From the NCBI RefSeq assembly GCF_900120155.1, contig NZ_LT635549.1, positions 2,388,688 through 2,452,687 on the forward strand: 64,000 bases of DNA, given 5' to 3'. The number at the start of each line of letters is the position of its first letter. Position 1 is the stretch's first letter. The stretch is from Clostridium sp. Marseille-P3244. Lineage in GTDB: Bacteria > Bacillota > Clostridia > Lachnospirales > Lachnospiraceae. The notes under the pieces are model-generated. The model had not been told where the DNA came from. It searched no databases and saw only the letters and a program-made list of their open reading frames with translations. The translations under genes and the position numbers were made by a program. Positions 35,371 through 44,441 of the stretch are shown here, one piece after another.

Positions 35371-37136
35371 TACATCCTTTCCGGCGCTTCAAATCCAAGC
35401 AGATCGATACAGGTTTCAAGCACCCGTTTCGTCAGGATCAGCAACGCGATATACCCGGCCCTTCTGTCCTCATCTTCCTCGGAGAGGATCTTTGTCTCAT
35501 GATAGAATTTATTGAACTCGTTGGCCAGCTCATATAGATACGCGCAGAGCTTATGGGGCGCTGTCTCCCCATACACAGCCTCAAAAACATCGTTGAATTT
35601 CAGCACCTGCAGCATAAGAGCCTTTTCATATTCATTGGACGCGGGCCTTACTTTCAGCCCGTCAAGGCTCCCTCCCGTCTCCTGGTACTTATTCAGGATG
35701 GACTTGATCCGCACGATCGTATACAGGATATAAGGCCCTGTATTCCCCTCAAATGACGTAAACCGGTCGACGTCGAAAACATAGTCCTTCGACGCCTGAT
35801 TAGACAGATCGCCGTATTTGATGGCGGCCAGACCCACGATCTGTGCCGTCCGCTCCGCCTCTTCCTCCTCCACGGTGCGGTTATCCATGATCTTCTTATA
35901 CATTTCTTCATTGATCTCACGGATCAGATTCTCCAGGCGCATCACACCGCCTTCCCGGGTCTTAAAGGGCCTTCCGTCCCTGCCGTTCATCGTCCCGAAC
36001 CCGAGAAATGTAAGTTTTGTCTCTCCGGGAACGATCCCCGTCTTCCTGGCGCAGCGGAACACCTGTGTAAAATGCAGCTCCTGCCGCTTGTCCACCACAT
36101 AAATGATCTCGTCAGGATCATAGTCAGCCTCCCTCTCTACCAGAGTGGCCAGATCGGTCGTATCATACAGCGCCGCCCCGTCGGACTTTAAGATCATGCA
36201 GGGAGGCACTTCCATGTTGTCGGTCTCCTCCTGCACATCCACCACAAGGGCTCCCTCATCGTAGCGTGCGTACCCTTTATCCTTCAGCATCTGCACCATT
36301 TCCGGAATATATTTCTGGGCGTCGGACTCTCCTTTCCAGAGATCAAATTCTACATTGAGCTTCTCATAGTTCTTCTTCAGATCCGCCACAGACACATTCA
36401 TAATATGGTTCCAGACCGCCCGGTATCCCCGGTTTCCGCTCTGCAGCAGATACGTGGCATGGAGCGCCTCTTCCCGGTACTCCTCATTCTCCTTCGCATA
36501 TGCGCTGGCGGTTGGATAGATCTCTTCCAGTTCATTGATGGTAAACGGCGCCTCCCAGGGATACTCCCCTTCATAGGAATCATCAAAATAGGGAAGATCC
36601 GGCTGGCGCTTCTTCAGCTCAGTAATGATCAGTCCCATCTGATATCCCCAGTCTCCAAGATGGATATCTCCGATCACCCGATGCCCTTTGAACCGGGCGA
36701 TCCGCTTCACGCTCTCCCCGATAATGGCAGAACGCAGATGCCCCACATGGAGCGGCTTGGCCACATTCGGGCCGCCGTAATCGATCATGATGGTCCTGGG
36801 GTCTTCCGCCGTTTCCACTCCCAGCTTCTCATCCTCCGCCATCTCGTTCAGGTAGGCCGCCGCCTGTTCCGCTGACAGCTTCAGGTTAATGAATCCCGGC
36901 TTCACCACGTCCACCGACTCAAAATACACGCTGTCCTTCAGATTCGCGGCCACATCCTCCGCGATCAGGAACGGAGCCTTTTTATATTTTTTCGCCCCGG
37001 CCATAGCGCCGTTGCACTGATATTCACAGAGATCCGGGCGGTTCGAAAGAGTCACCTTTGCCAGTTCTTCGTCATATCCTGCCCTGGAAAAAGCATCCCG
37101 CATCTCTGTCGTGATCAGATCCAATAACGTCTTCAA
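35370..37136 (-). CDS. argS: Arginyl-tRNA synthetase
   Basis: Class I synthetase that charges tRNA(Arg). I place the start at a TTG, 11 nt after AAAGGAG, giving 588 residues with (M)KTLLDLITTEMRDAFSRAG. The GTG 12 nt upstream directly abuts the ribosome-binding site. The HIGH motif is NVAKPLHVGHLRSAIIGE. The KMSK-like site is degenerate, as is common in ArgS (GRPFKTREGG). The C-terminal DALR anticodon domain ends the protein. Confidence 0.96.
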   Translation of the reverse strand: MKTLLDLITTEMRDAFSRAGYDEELAKVTLSNRPDLCEYQCNGAMAGAKKYKKAPFLIAEDVAANLKDSVYFESVDVVKPGFINLKLSAEQAAAYLNEMAEDEKLGVETAEDPRTIMIDYGGPNVAKPLHVGHLRSAIIGESVKRIARFKGHRVIGDIHLGDWGYQMGLIITELKKRQPDLPYFDDSYEGEYPWEAPFTINELEEIYPTASAYAKENEEYREEALHATYLLQSGNRGYRAVWNHIMNVSVADLKKNYEKLNVEFDLWKGESDAQKYIPEMVQMLKDKGYARYDEGALVVDVQEETDNMEVPPCMILKSDGAALYDTTDLATLVEREADYDPDEIIYVVDKRQELHFTQVFRCARKTGIVPGETKLTFLGFGTMNGRDGRPFKTREGGVMRLENLIREINEEMYKKIMDNRTVEEEEAERTAQIVGLAAIKYGDLSNQASKDYVFDVDRFTSFEGNTGPYILYTIVRIKSILNKYQETGGSLDGLKVRPASNEYEKALMLQVLKFNDVFEAVYGETAPHKLCAYLYELANEFNKFYHETKILSEEDEDRRAGYIALLILTKRVLETCIDLLGFEAPERM

Positions 37137-37169
37137 TTTCTTCCACACTCCTTTGTCCGTATGAATGTT

Positions 37170-37198
37170 ATTCTATCATGTCTGCCGCCTGACAGCAA
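37170..37198 (-). promoter_or_regulatory. Promoter of argS
   Basis: TTGCTG (37,193-37,198) and TAGAAT (37,170-37,175) with a 17-bp spacer on the minus strand. The 330-bp imperfect palindrome begins about 30 bp upstream. Confidence 0.6.
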
Positions 37199-37229
37199 GA
37201 TGAATCTGGGTTTGCCGGGGGATTCAGAA

Positions 37230-37563
37230 CCCGCCGGAGGGAATGGCAAAGTGGAAGGATCCGAAAAAGCTGCACATTGGAAAAACGTATTCTGCGGCGA
37301 CAGAACAGGTGTCCCTTGCTCCGTTCCGGAATCCGGGAAAACATAAAGGGACTTCAGCTCCGCCTAAAAACAAGGGAGGCCGATGGGCAACTCGCATTCG
37401 CTCAGACAATCCCATCGGCCTCCCTGACGGCGGAGACTGAATCCCTTAAGTTTTTCCTGCGGATTCCTCCAAAGTCGCCGGTCCACCTGCCTGCCGCCGC
37501 AGAAAGGCCTTTCCGTCCGCCGCTCTTTCCCCTCCCTCCGCTCTATCCATCCCCTCCGGCGTA
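37230..37563. repeat. Long imperfect inverted repeat (about 165 bp per arm) between argS and corA
   Basis: The centre is a perfect 14-bp stem: GGGAGGCCGATGGG (37,374-37,387) and CCCATCGGCCTCCC (37,411-37,424) around a 23-nt loop. Outward, further blocks pair with small bulges: CTCCGCC with GGCGGAG, GGGACTTCAG with CTGAATCCC, and GGAATCCG, TTCTGCGGCG, CAGGTG and CGCCGGAGGG with their complements on the other side. The symmetry stops near 37,230 and 37,563. Short ATG-led frames exist on both strands, but neither resembles a known protein. It may be a MITE-like element or a long hairpin RNA. Confidence 0.75.
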
Positions 37564-37569
37564 AAGACC

Positions 37570-38050
37570 CTGTGCAAGGGGAGCTGTATTGGGGAAAATA
37601 ACATTTCAGGGCACCAGACATATGCATCCGCCTTCTGGCGTATACCTCTCCTGGGGCGTGATCGTTGATATGGCCGAGGGCGTTCCCCTTGCACTGGGCC
37701 CTTAAATCGCGAGATTGTGGAGGATAAGGGGATGTTTGTCAGGAGCGGAGAATGTGCTGATCGGAAGAGACAGCCGAGGAAAGGGTCGGCTGCAGAAGCC
37801 GTGTATCGGCATGGAGCGTTCCGAATACACCTGGCGCTCCTTGTTAAGAAACTGAAGTGGGAGTCCCTCTGGACGATCACTTCGGTTTCTGTTACAAGGA
37901 CTCCAGGGGATGAGGTAGAGCGGGCCGGAACGGCGCTGCAGCTGATCCTTTCCACGGCGTCCTTTTCTGATCATATCATTTTCTGTTCCTGCCGGACACA
38001 TCCTTATCCCACAACAATCTCAGATTTGCCCTTAAAGGATGTGTTTCTTT
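37570..38050 (+). other. Non-coding, hairpin-rich stretch; candidate structured RNA
   Basis: No protein frame with family likeness is seen. Complementary segments are dense. GTGCAAGGGGA (near 37,571) pairs with TCCCCTTGCAC (near 37,685). CAGCCGA pairs with TCGGCTG near 37,775-37,795. GAAACTGAAGTG pairs with CACTTCGGTTTC near 37,848-37,892. ACACATCCTT (37,996-38,005) pairs with AAGGATGTGT (38,035-38,044), followed on the plus strand by TTTCTTTTTG, which is terminator-like and reaches into the end of corA. Strand is assigned from that ending only. It matches no RNA family I recognise. Confidence 0.3.
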
Positions 38051-38943
38051 TTGAAGATGATCACGCAGGCCAGTATGACAACGATGCTCAGCACGATTAC
38101 CCCGGGATATCCGTTTTCAAGCCCCGGCATATCCTTGAAGTTCATGCCGTACCACCCGGTGATCAGGGTCAGCGGGAAGAAGATCGTGGAGATCACGGTC
38201 AGATACTGCATATTACTGTTCTGTCTGGCGTCGATCTGGGCCTGACAGGCTTCTTTTACCTGCTGGGCATATTCCAGAAGGTGGCTGGTCCGGCTCATCA
38301 GTCGGTCTGCCCGGTCAGTAAGAGTACCGAAATATTTCAGATGCTTTTTCAGGAAAAACCCGTTTTCGTTTTCTTCCAGTTCCTTGCTCAGGTCCATAAT
38401 CTCATCATAATAGCTGCGCAGGTTCAGAAGTTCTCTGCGGATCGGCATCAGCCTGCTCTGGAAATTGGCAATGTGCTCCTGGCTGACATCCTCCTCCATG
38501 CGCAGCAGCCTTCTCTCATAGGCCACAAGCATCTCCAGATCCCGGCTCATAAATTCAGCGATATAATTGTATAAAAACCTCTCTTTCGTCTCCCCCTGAT
38601 GGGTCCGCTTCTGCTGGATCCTGTGGATGAGCCGGATCGTAAAATCCTCATCGTCTACGATCACGATGTTTGTGCGGTTGACAAAAAAGTACATCCGGTA
38701 TCGGCTTCCCAGCACATCCAGAAGCTTGGGGATGCACAGTGTCCCTACCACACAGTCCTGCTGATTCTCCAGCCTGCAGAACCCGATCTTGGAAATCTGG
38801 ATCTCGTTTTCATAGATGATACCCGCTTTTGCCAGGATTCCTTCCGCGTGCCGGGAATCCGTAACAAAAACTGCCGGACCGGGATCTGCTTCCCAGTCCG
38901 CCAGTTCCATTGGCATCAGTTGTTCTCCGAATTTGAATATCAT
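38032..38943 (-). CDS. CorA-family divalent metal transporter
   Basis: Predicted Mg2+/Co2+ channel of the inner membrane. The 303-residue protein has a long alpha/beta and helical cytoplasmic part, then two C-terminal helices. TLITGWYGMNFKDMPGLENG holds the GMN signature at the pore loop, and the lysine-rich C-terminus KKKHIL is typical. It lies downstream of ppk1. The family cannot be narrowed to Mg, Co or Zn from sequence. Confidence 0.94.
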   Translation of the reverse strand: MIFKFGEQLMPMELADWEADPGPAVFVTDSRHAEGILAKAGIIYENEIQISKIGFCRLENQQDCVVGTLCIPKLLDVLGSRYRMYFFVNRTNIVIVDDEDFTIRLIHRIQQKRTHQGETKERFLYNYIAEFMSRDLEMLVAYERRLLRMEEDVSQEHIANFQSRLMPIRRELLNLRSYYDEIMDLSKELEENENGFFLKKHLKYFGTLTDRADRLMSRTSHLLEYAQQVKEACQAQIDARQNSNMQYLTVISTIFFPLTLITGWYGMNFKDMPGLENGYPGVIVLSIVVILACVIIFKKKHIL

Positions 38944-39004
38944 ATTATCACCCTGCTGTCATTTCATTCTGTTCTCCGGGGCTGCCGTATGCCCGCCATT
39001 CACT

Positions 39005-41068
39005 TCACTCCGCCGCCTGGCCTCTGGCCGCTGCTCTGTCATAGGCTTCCTGATACAGCTGTTCCTGCGCGTTGACAGGTTCGCCCTCGCATTTTCTCAG
39101 AGTATAATTTCCCTCTGCGTCTTCTTCTCTGGCCTTCTTATTGTCTCTCAGCATCAGATCAAAGATGCCGCGGACACGCTGTTTTATCTTCCCGGAATAG
39201 ACCGGAGCCGCCACTTCGACTCTCTTGACGGTATTTCTTGTCATAAAATCCGCGGAACCGATATAATATTTCGCTCTCTCTCCGCATCCGAAGATGTAGA
39301 TCCTGGAATGTTCAAGAAATCTTCCCACAATGCTGATAACGTGGATATTTTCCGTCTGTCCTTCCACGCCCGGGATCAGACAGCAGATGCCTCTCACGAT
39401 CATATCGATGCGCACTCCCGCGCAGGAAGCTTCCACCAGTTTATCGATGATCCTCTTGTCTGTCAGAGAGTTCAGCTTCAGGCCGATATAGGTCTCTTCC
39501 CCGTTCCGGGCGCGTCTGATCTCTTCGTCGATCATGTCCGTCACTTTAGACTGAAGGCACTTCGGCGCCACAAGCAGGTGCTCTGTCTCTTCCACGATCT
39601 CTCCCTTGGTCAGCGCCTGGAACACCCGGGCCGCCTCCATTCCGATCTGCTCATTAGCGGTCATAAGCGACAGGTCCGTATAGAGTCTTGCTGTCTTTTC
39701 GTTGTAGTTGCCGGTTCCGATCTGAGTGATATACTCGATCCCGTCCTCGCCCCGGCGCGTGATCAGGCACAGCTTGGAGTGGACCTTATATCCCTCCAGT
39801 CCATATATGATCTGACATCCTGCCTTCTCCAGCATCCGGGACCAGCGGATGTTGTTTTCCTCATCAAAACGGGCCCGCAGTTCCACCAGCACGACCACTT
39901 CTTTCCCGTTTTCCGCCGCCTCGCAGAGAGCCTCGATGACTTTGCTCTGTTTTGCCAGACGGTACAGGGTCATCTTGATGGAGATCACATGGTCGTCCTC
40001 TGCCGCCTCGTTCAGCATGTTCAGGAACGGACGGATAGATTCATAGGGATAGGACAGGAACCGGTCCTCCTCCCGGATCTGCTCCAATATGCTTTTTCCG
40101 TCCCTGAAATCCGATGATTTCTGGGGAACTCTCTTCTCATAGAAAAGCTCCGGATTCATCCGCAGGAGATCCTGGATCTGGAAAATAAAAGATACATCCA
40201 GCGGGGCTTTGCTGCGGAATACGCGGGACGGCGTGATTTCCAGATATCTGCACAGAGTCTCTACCACGTTCCCGTCGATCTCTCTTGACATATCCAGCCG
40301 GACCGGAGAAAGTTTCTTTCTTTCCTTCATGAGATCCGCCATAAATTCCCGGTAATCCAGATCTTCGTCATAGAGCGCGTCCGCGTCGATATCGGCATTT
40401 CTTACAACACGGATGAGAGACTTTCCTTTCACCTTATAGCCTTTAAACACCTCTCCGATATAGTGGAGGATCAGTTCCTCGGACAGCATATATCTGCCTT
40501 TGCCCCCGGGAAGCTCGATCAGTCGCTCCAGCATGTTGTTGGTGCATGGGATGATCCCCAGCCGCTCCTTGCCGTTTTTCGTCTCCAGCACCACTACGGC
40601 GTAGATCTCTTTGTTACGGAGGAAGGGAAACGGCTGGCGCTTTCCTACAACAGTAGGCGAACTCAGAGGCAGGATATCCTGTTTAAAATACTGTTCCAGA
40701 TATTTCTTTTCCTCAGCATCCGCATCCTGGAAACGGATCAGCTCGATCCCGTATCCGGCCACCTTCTCCATAAGATTTTCATAAGCCTCGTCTTTTCTCT
40801 TGTTCAGACGCTTCACTTCTTTTAAGATCGCCTTGATCTGCTCTTCTGCCGTCATGTTTGTCTTATTGTCCCGGATCTTCTGGTTGAGCAGCATCTGATC
40901 CTGGAGCGACCCCACACGCACCATAAAGAATTCGTCCAGATTGCTCTGATAGATCGAGATAAATGACATCCGCTCACAGAGGGGCACCTCGTGGTTCTCC
41001 GCCTCCTCCAGCACCCTCTCATTGAATTTCAGCCAGGACAGTTCCCTGTTCATATAAATCGTTCCCAT
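39005..41068 (-). CDS. ppk1: Polyphosphate kinase 1
   Basis: It makes inorganic polyphosphate from ATP reversibly. The ATG after AAGGAGG gives 687 residues starting MGTIYMNRELSWLKFNERVL, the Ppk1 N-domain. The catalytic His regions are YKVHSKLCLITRR and RFLEHSRIYIFGCGERAKYY. RARFDEENNIRWSRMLEKAG is conserved. No ppx is adjacent. Confidence 0.97.
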   Translation of the reverse strand: MGTIYMNRELSWLKFNERVLEEAENHEVPLCERMSFISIYQSNLDEFFMVRVGSLQDQMLLNQKIRDNKTNMTAEEQIKAILKEVKRLNKRKDEAYENLMEKVAGYGIELIRFQDADAEEKKYLEQYFKQDILPLSSPTVVGKRQPFPFLRNKEIYAVVVLETKNGKERLGIIPCTNNMLERLIELPGGKGRYMLSEELILHYIGEVFKGYKVKGKSLIRVVRNADIDADALYDEDLDYREFMADLMKERKKLSPVRLDMSREIDGNVVETLCRYLEITPSRVFRSKAPLDVSFIFQIQDLLRMNPELFYEKRVPQKSSDFRDGKSILEQIREEDRFLSYPYESIRPFLNMLNEAAEDDHVISIKMTLYRLAKQSKVIEALCEAAENGKEVVVLVELRARFDEENNIRWSRMLEKAGCQIIYGLEGYKVHSKLCLITRRGEDGIEYITQIGTGNYNEKTARLYTDLSLMTANEQIGMEAARVFQALTKGEIVEETEHLLVAPKCLQSKVTDMIDEEIRRARNGEETYIGLKLNSLTDKRIIDKLVEASCAGVRIDMIVRGICCLIPGVEGQTENIHVISIVGRFLEHSRIYIFGCGERAKYYIGSADFMTRNTVKRVEVAAPVYSGKIKQRVRGIFDLMLRDNKKAREEDAEGNYTLRKCEGEPVNAQEQLYQEAYDRAAARGQAAE

Positions 41069-41189
41069 ATTCTCCTCCTTTGTGACCAAGTTTCACAAAA
41101 CGGACGGGGTTATGAATTTCCCGCTCCTGTTCTTATTTTTCTTATTTTATCTTACACTTTCCTGTATCAATAATCAACGGAGGGTTCGC

Positions 41190-42563
41190 CTAAAGCCTCC
41201 GTACCGCCTCCAGCGCAAGCGATGACCGTTCGCATTCTTCAGCGGCCATGGTGATCTGCCAGCAGAGACTGCTTCCCTTCATATGCTCTGAAGCGTAGCT
41301 CAGCCCGTTGGTCCGTTCATCCAGAAACGGCCGGTCGATCTGGTTGGGGTCTCCCAGCAGGATGATCTTTGTGTCCTTCCCCGCTCTTGTAATGATCCCC
41401 TTGATCTGATCGGGCGTCGTATTCTGCGCCTCGTCGATAATGAGATAAGTTTTCACAATGGAGCGTCCCCGTATGTAGTTGAGGGCTTCCGCCTGAATGA
41501 TCTTCCGGGCAAAGATCTCATCCACTTTCCCCTTCAGTTCCTCTTCATCCTGATATCGCTCTTCTTCACTGGAATCGATGAGCTGTTCCAGATTGTCGAT
41601 AACCGGGCGCATGAGGGGCGAGATCTTCTCCTGCTCATCTCCGGGAAGGAAACCGATGTCGTCGTCGAACTGAGCGTTTGGCCTGCAGATCAGGATCCGC
41701 CTGTATTCTCCCGTCGGATGGTTCAGAAGTTTCTCAAGGCCTACCGCCAGAGAATAAAATGTCTTGCTCGTCCCGGCCATCCCCTTTACGATGACAAGAG
41801 GAGCCTTCTCCGCGGGCTGCATAAGCGCTTCCTGGAGAAAATACTGGCCTGCGTTTCTCGGGGAAATCCCGTAAGGGGAACTCTTTCGGTACTCCAGCTT
41901 CCGGATCACGCCGTTTTCCACCCGGCCAAGCTGCGTCTTCCTGTCAGACTGGTCTGCCCGGAGGATGACAAACTGATTCTCTTCCAGTTTCGGGACATAG
42001 CTTTCGCCTCCTGCGTCCAGCATGTACACCTGATCCACCGGAACCCCTTTCTTTTTAAACGTCTTAAACGCCTCCTCGGGCACATACAGCTCGCATCTCC
42101 CGCTGTACTGGTTTTCATGTTCCAGCACCTGATCTGTTGTGAAATCTTCCGCGCAAAGCCCCAGGATCTGGGCTTTGATCCTGAGCAGAAGATCTTTTGT
42201 GACAAGGATGACCTGCTCCACATTTGCTTCGGAAAGCCCCAGACAGACTCTCAGGATCCGGTTATCCGCCACTTCATCGGACAGATCTTCGGGCAGCCTG
42301 ACATTGACAAAATTCTTTTCCACCCGGAGGCATCCCCCGTTTTCCAGAGGCACCCCTTTTAAAAGATCGCCTTTCTGCCGCAGCTGTTCCAGATACCGGA
42401 TGACCCGGCGGGCATTCGCCCCAATCTCGCCTTCTGCCTTTTTAAAATGATCCAGTTCCTCAAGGACCACCATGGGCAGCACCACAGAATTGTCTTCAAA
42501 ACTCTCAATGGCGTAGGGAGCCTGAAGCAAGATATTGGTGTCTACTACATAAATTTTTATCAT
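41190..42563 (-). CDS. PIN-PhoH fusion ATPase/ribonuclease (PhoH2/YlaK type)
   Basis: The ATG at 42,563 gives 457 residues starting MIKIYVVDTNILLQAPYAIE. Residues 1-140 form a PIN domain with the acidic residues VVDTN, VLEELDHFKK and VTKDLLLR. From about residue 225 lies the PhoH domain with Walker A VIVKGMAGTSKTFYSLAVG and Walker B TYLIIDEAQNTTPDQIKG. Members of this fusion family act as RNA helicase/RNase. A frame extension upstream is unlike the family. Confidence 0.94.
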   Translation of the reverse strand: MIKIYVVDTNILLQAPYAIESFEDNSVVLPMVVLEELDHFKKAEGEIGANARRVIRYLEQLRQKGDLLKGVPLENGGCLRVEKNFVNVRLPEDLSDEVADNRILRVCLGLSEANVEQVILVTKDLLLRIKAQILGLCAEDFTTDQVLEHENQYSGRCELYVPEEAFKTFKKKGVPVDQVYMLDAGGESYVPKLEENQFVILRADQSDRKTQLGRVENGVIRKLEYRKSSPYGISPRNAGQYFLQEALMQPAEKAPLVIVKGMAGTSKTFYSLAVGLEKLLNHPTGEYRRILICRPNAQFDDDIGFLPGDEQEKISPLMRPVIDNLEQLIDSSEEERYQDEEELKGKVDEIFARKIIQAEALNYIRGRSIVKTYLIIDEAQNTTPDQIKGIITRAGKDTKIILLGDPNQIDRPFLDERTNGLSYASEHMKGSSLCWQITMAAEECERSSLALEAVRRL

Positions 42564-42658
42564 ATGGTTTCCTCTCTGTTTTCTCATTGATATATGTAGT
42601 CTATTGTATAATAAAGCGTGACGCCATGGGATAAGAAAAATGTTAAATATATGTAAAA

Positions 42659-42707
42659 CTGCCGGATCCACGCGTTTTTCCCTGTCGGGACAGCCCGGAT
42701 CCGGCAG
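42659..42707 (-). terminator. Intrinsic terminator after the racemase gene
   Basis: CTGCCGGATCC and GGATCCGGCAG form an 11-bp perfect stem around a 27-nt loop, followed on the minus strand by TTTTAC. The plus-strand side reads CTTTTCTG, so it may work both ways. Confidence 0.7.
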
Positions 42708-42781
42708 CTTTTCTGTCGCTTTCTTACTGTCTTCTTACTGCTTTCTTACTTCTGTTTCCGTATGTTCCATACTTTTTCCGT

Positions 42782-43900
42782 TTATACTTCCAGCCTGGTG
42801 AGGCGCTCCCCCAGCCGGCTGAGGATCTCATTGGAGATGGTGTCCGCCTGTTCCGCCATTTCCTCCGCCGTCAATACAAGCTCTCCCGACCTTCCGATAA
42901 AGACCGCTTCATCCCCCGGCGCCGTACAGGGGATGTCCGTCACATCCGCTGTCAGCTGATCCATACAGATCCGTCCGATGACGGGCGCCTTCTGCCCCCG
43001 GATCAACACGTATCCCCTGTTGGAAAGATTCCGGGGGATCCCGTCCGCATATCCGGCTGCTATGATAGCTATCTTCCGTTCATCTCTAGCCGTATAGGTT
43101 AGTCCATATCCCGCCGATTCTCCCCGGGACAATTTCTTCACACATTCTACCCGCGCTTTCAGTGACAGAACCGGGCGCAGAGAGACATCCACCAGAACCT
43201 GATCCGACGGCGAGCTTAAGACTCCGTACAGGGCGATCCCCGGACGGGCACAGTCAAACCGCTCCTCCGGATAGTTCAGGATACCGTAGCTCCCCTGAAT
43301 GTGTGTTTCAAATCCCCGGATCCCTCTCCCGCGCAGCTGCCCTGCAAGCTTCCGGAATGACCGGAACTGCCGGCGGGTATAACATTTCTCTTCCTCTGTA
43401 CTTCCGTCGGAAACACAGAGATGAGAAAACATTCCCGTCACTCGCAGATTCGGAAAGGACCATACCGCCGCCACTGCATCCGGATCCTCTGCCGGAATCC
43501 CCAGCCGGTGCATTCCCGTATCCACTCCTACATGGACAAAGACAGGCCTGCCGTATCGGGACAGTCTGCGGGCATACCCGGCGTCCACCACAGTCTGTGT
43601 AAGCTGATATTCGCCAAGCTCATGGAACAGTTCCGGATCTGTATATCCCAGGATCAGGATCTGTCCGGTGATCCCGGCCTGGCGGAGCCGGATCCCCTCT
43701 TCCACAGACGCCACGCAGAAATCCCGGATCCCCTGTTCCTGCAGGATGCGGGATACAAGAATATCTCCGTGCCCGTAGGCATTTGCTTTCACCGCAGGCA
43801 TCAGCCTGCAGCTGTCTCCTGCGATCCTGCGGAACTCTTCTGTATTGTGGATCAGATTTTTCCTGCTGATCTCAGCCCAGGCCCTGCCTTCTTTGTACAT
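42782..43900 (-). CDS. alr: Alanine/serine racemase, soluble (vanT-like position)
   Basis: PLP enzyme producing D-alanine or D-serine. 372 residues from the ATG with GGAGG 9 nt upstream; an ATG two codons earlier is also possible. The PLP lysine is in LMPAVKANAYGHGDILVSR. The second catalytic Tyr lies in ESAGYGLTYTARD, and RICMDQLTADVT is conserved. It is the third gene after the VanG-type ligase and VanXY-type peptidase, where VanT serine racemase lies in vanG operons. It lacks the N-terminal membrane domain of VanT. D-Ser production is inferred. Confidence 0.92.
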   Translation of the reverse strand: MYKEGRAWAEISRKNLIHNTEEFRRIAGDSCRLMPAVKANAYGHGDILVSRILQEQGIRDFCVASVEEGIRLRQAGITGQILILGYTDPELFHELGEYQLTQTVVDAGYARRLSRYGRPVFVHVGVDTGMHRLGIPAEDPDAVAAVWSFPNLRVTGMFSHLCVSDGSTEEEKCYTRRQFRSFRKLAGQLRGRGIRGFETHIQGSYGILNYPEERFDCARPGIALYGVLSSPSDQVLVDVSLRPVLSLKARVECVKKLSRGESAGYGLTYTARDERKIAIIAAGYADGIPRNLSNRGYVLIRGQKAPVIGRICMDQLTADVTDIPCTAPGDEAVFIGRSGELVLTAEEMAEQADTISNEILSRLGERLTRLEV

Positions 43901-44441
43901 CTGCATACTCCTCCAGTACGATCTTCTGCTCCGTCATGATCACGGAATGGGGCAGCCCTACATACCGGAAATGCCACGGCTCGGCTCCGATCCCGGTCAC
44001 TGGTTCTTTTCCTTTCGGATACCTTTCGATAAATCCATAATAAGGCGCCTTCTTCCGAAATTCTCCGCATATTCCGGTGTATGGGAAACTGGGACAGATA
44101 AAGTCGATCTCCTCCGTATTTTCCGCCAGGTCTATGGCAAGCCCCGTCTCATGTTCGCTGCATCCCGGCAGCGCGACAAATTTTCTGGCAAACGCCTCCC
44201 CTCTCTCCCCGGCCGTCTCCCTCCAGATCTTCCGCTGTTCCTGTCTGGAACGCCAGCCGCTCACCGGGACAATGGCGCCTCCGCTTCGGATATCCCGCAG
44301 CAGGGCCTTAAGCGCCTCCGCGGCCGGACGTGCCATCCGGACATCCGGATAGTCCTCCGAAACACAGACAAGTTCTTCTTCCTTCACAGAATATCTGAGA
44401 GGATTCCTCGCATTGACAAGTACAAGAGCGTCTTCTGTCAT
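43872..44441 (-). CDS. vanXY: D,D-carboxypeptidase/dipeptidase of the VanY/VanXY family (M15)
   Basis: Zinc peptidase that removes D-Ala-ended dipeptides or terminal D-Ala. The 189-residue protein has the zinc motif GCSEHETGLAIDLAEN (SxHxxGxAxD) and the catalytic/zinc EPWHFRYVGLPHS. VSGWRSRQEQRKIW is the family N-motif. No signal peptide is seen, so it acts in the cytoplasm like VanXY. It overlaps the ligase by 4 nt and the racemase by about 30 nt, as one operon. Confidence 0.88.
   Translation of the reverse strand: MTEDALVLVNARNPLRYSVKEEELVCVSEDYPDVRMARPAAEALKALLRDIRSGGAIVPVSGWRSRQEQRKIWRETAGERGEAFARKFVALPGCSEHETGLAIDLAENTEEIDFICPSFPYTGICGEFRKKAPYYGFIERYPKGKEPVTGIGAEPWHFRYVGLPHSVIMTEQKIVLEEYADVQRRQGLG

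Noticed and set aside
37149-37330. Possible T-box leader for argS
   Set aside because: No T-box motif or specifier hairpin is seen; the promoter lies only about 35 nt before the start codon.
37446-37955. 169-codon minus-strand open frame in the argS-corA gap
   Set aside because: Ser/Arg/Pro-rich, no motif, and it runs through both the palindrome and the hairpin region; better seen as non-coding.
38816-40117. 433-codon plus-strand open frame
   Set aside because: Opposite ppk1 and corA; no motif, and composition is His/Asp-rich as expected for a reverse frame.
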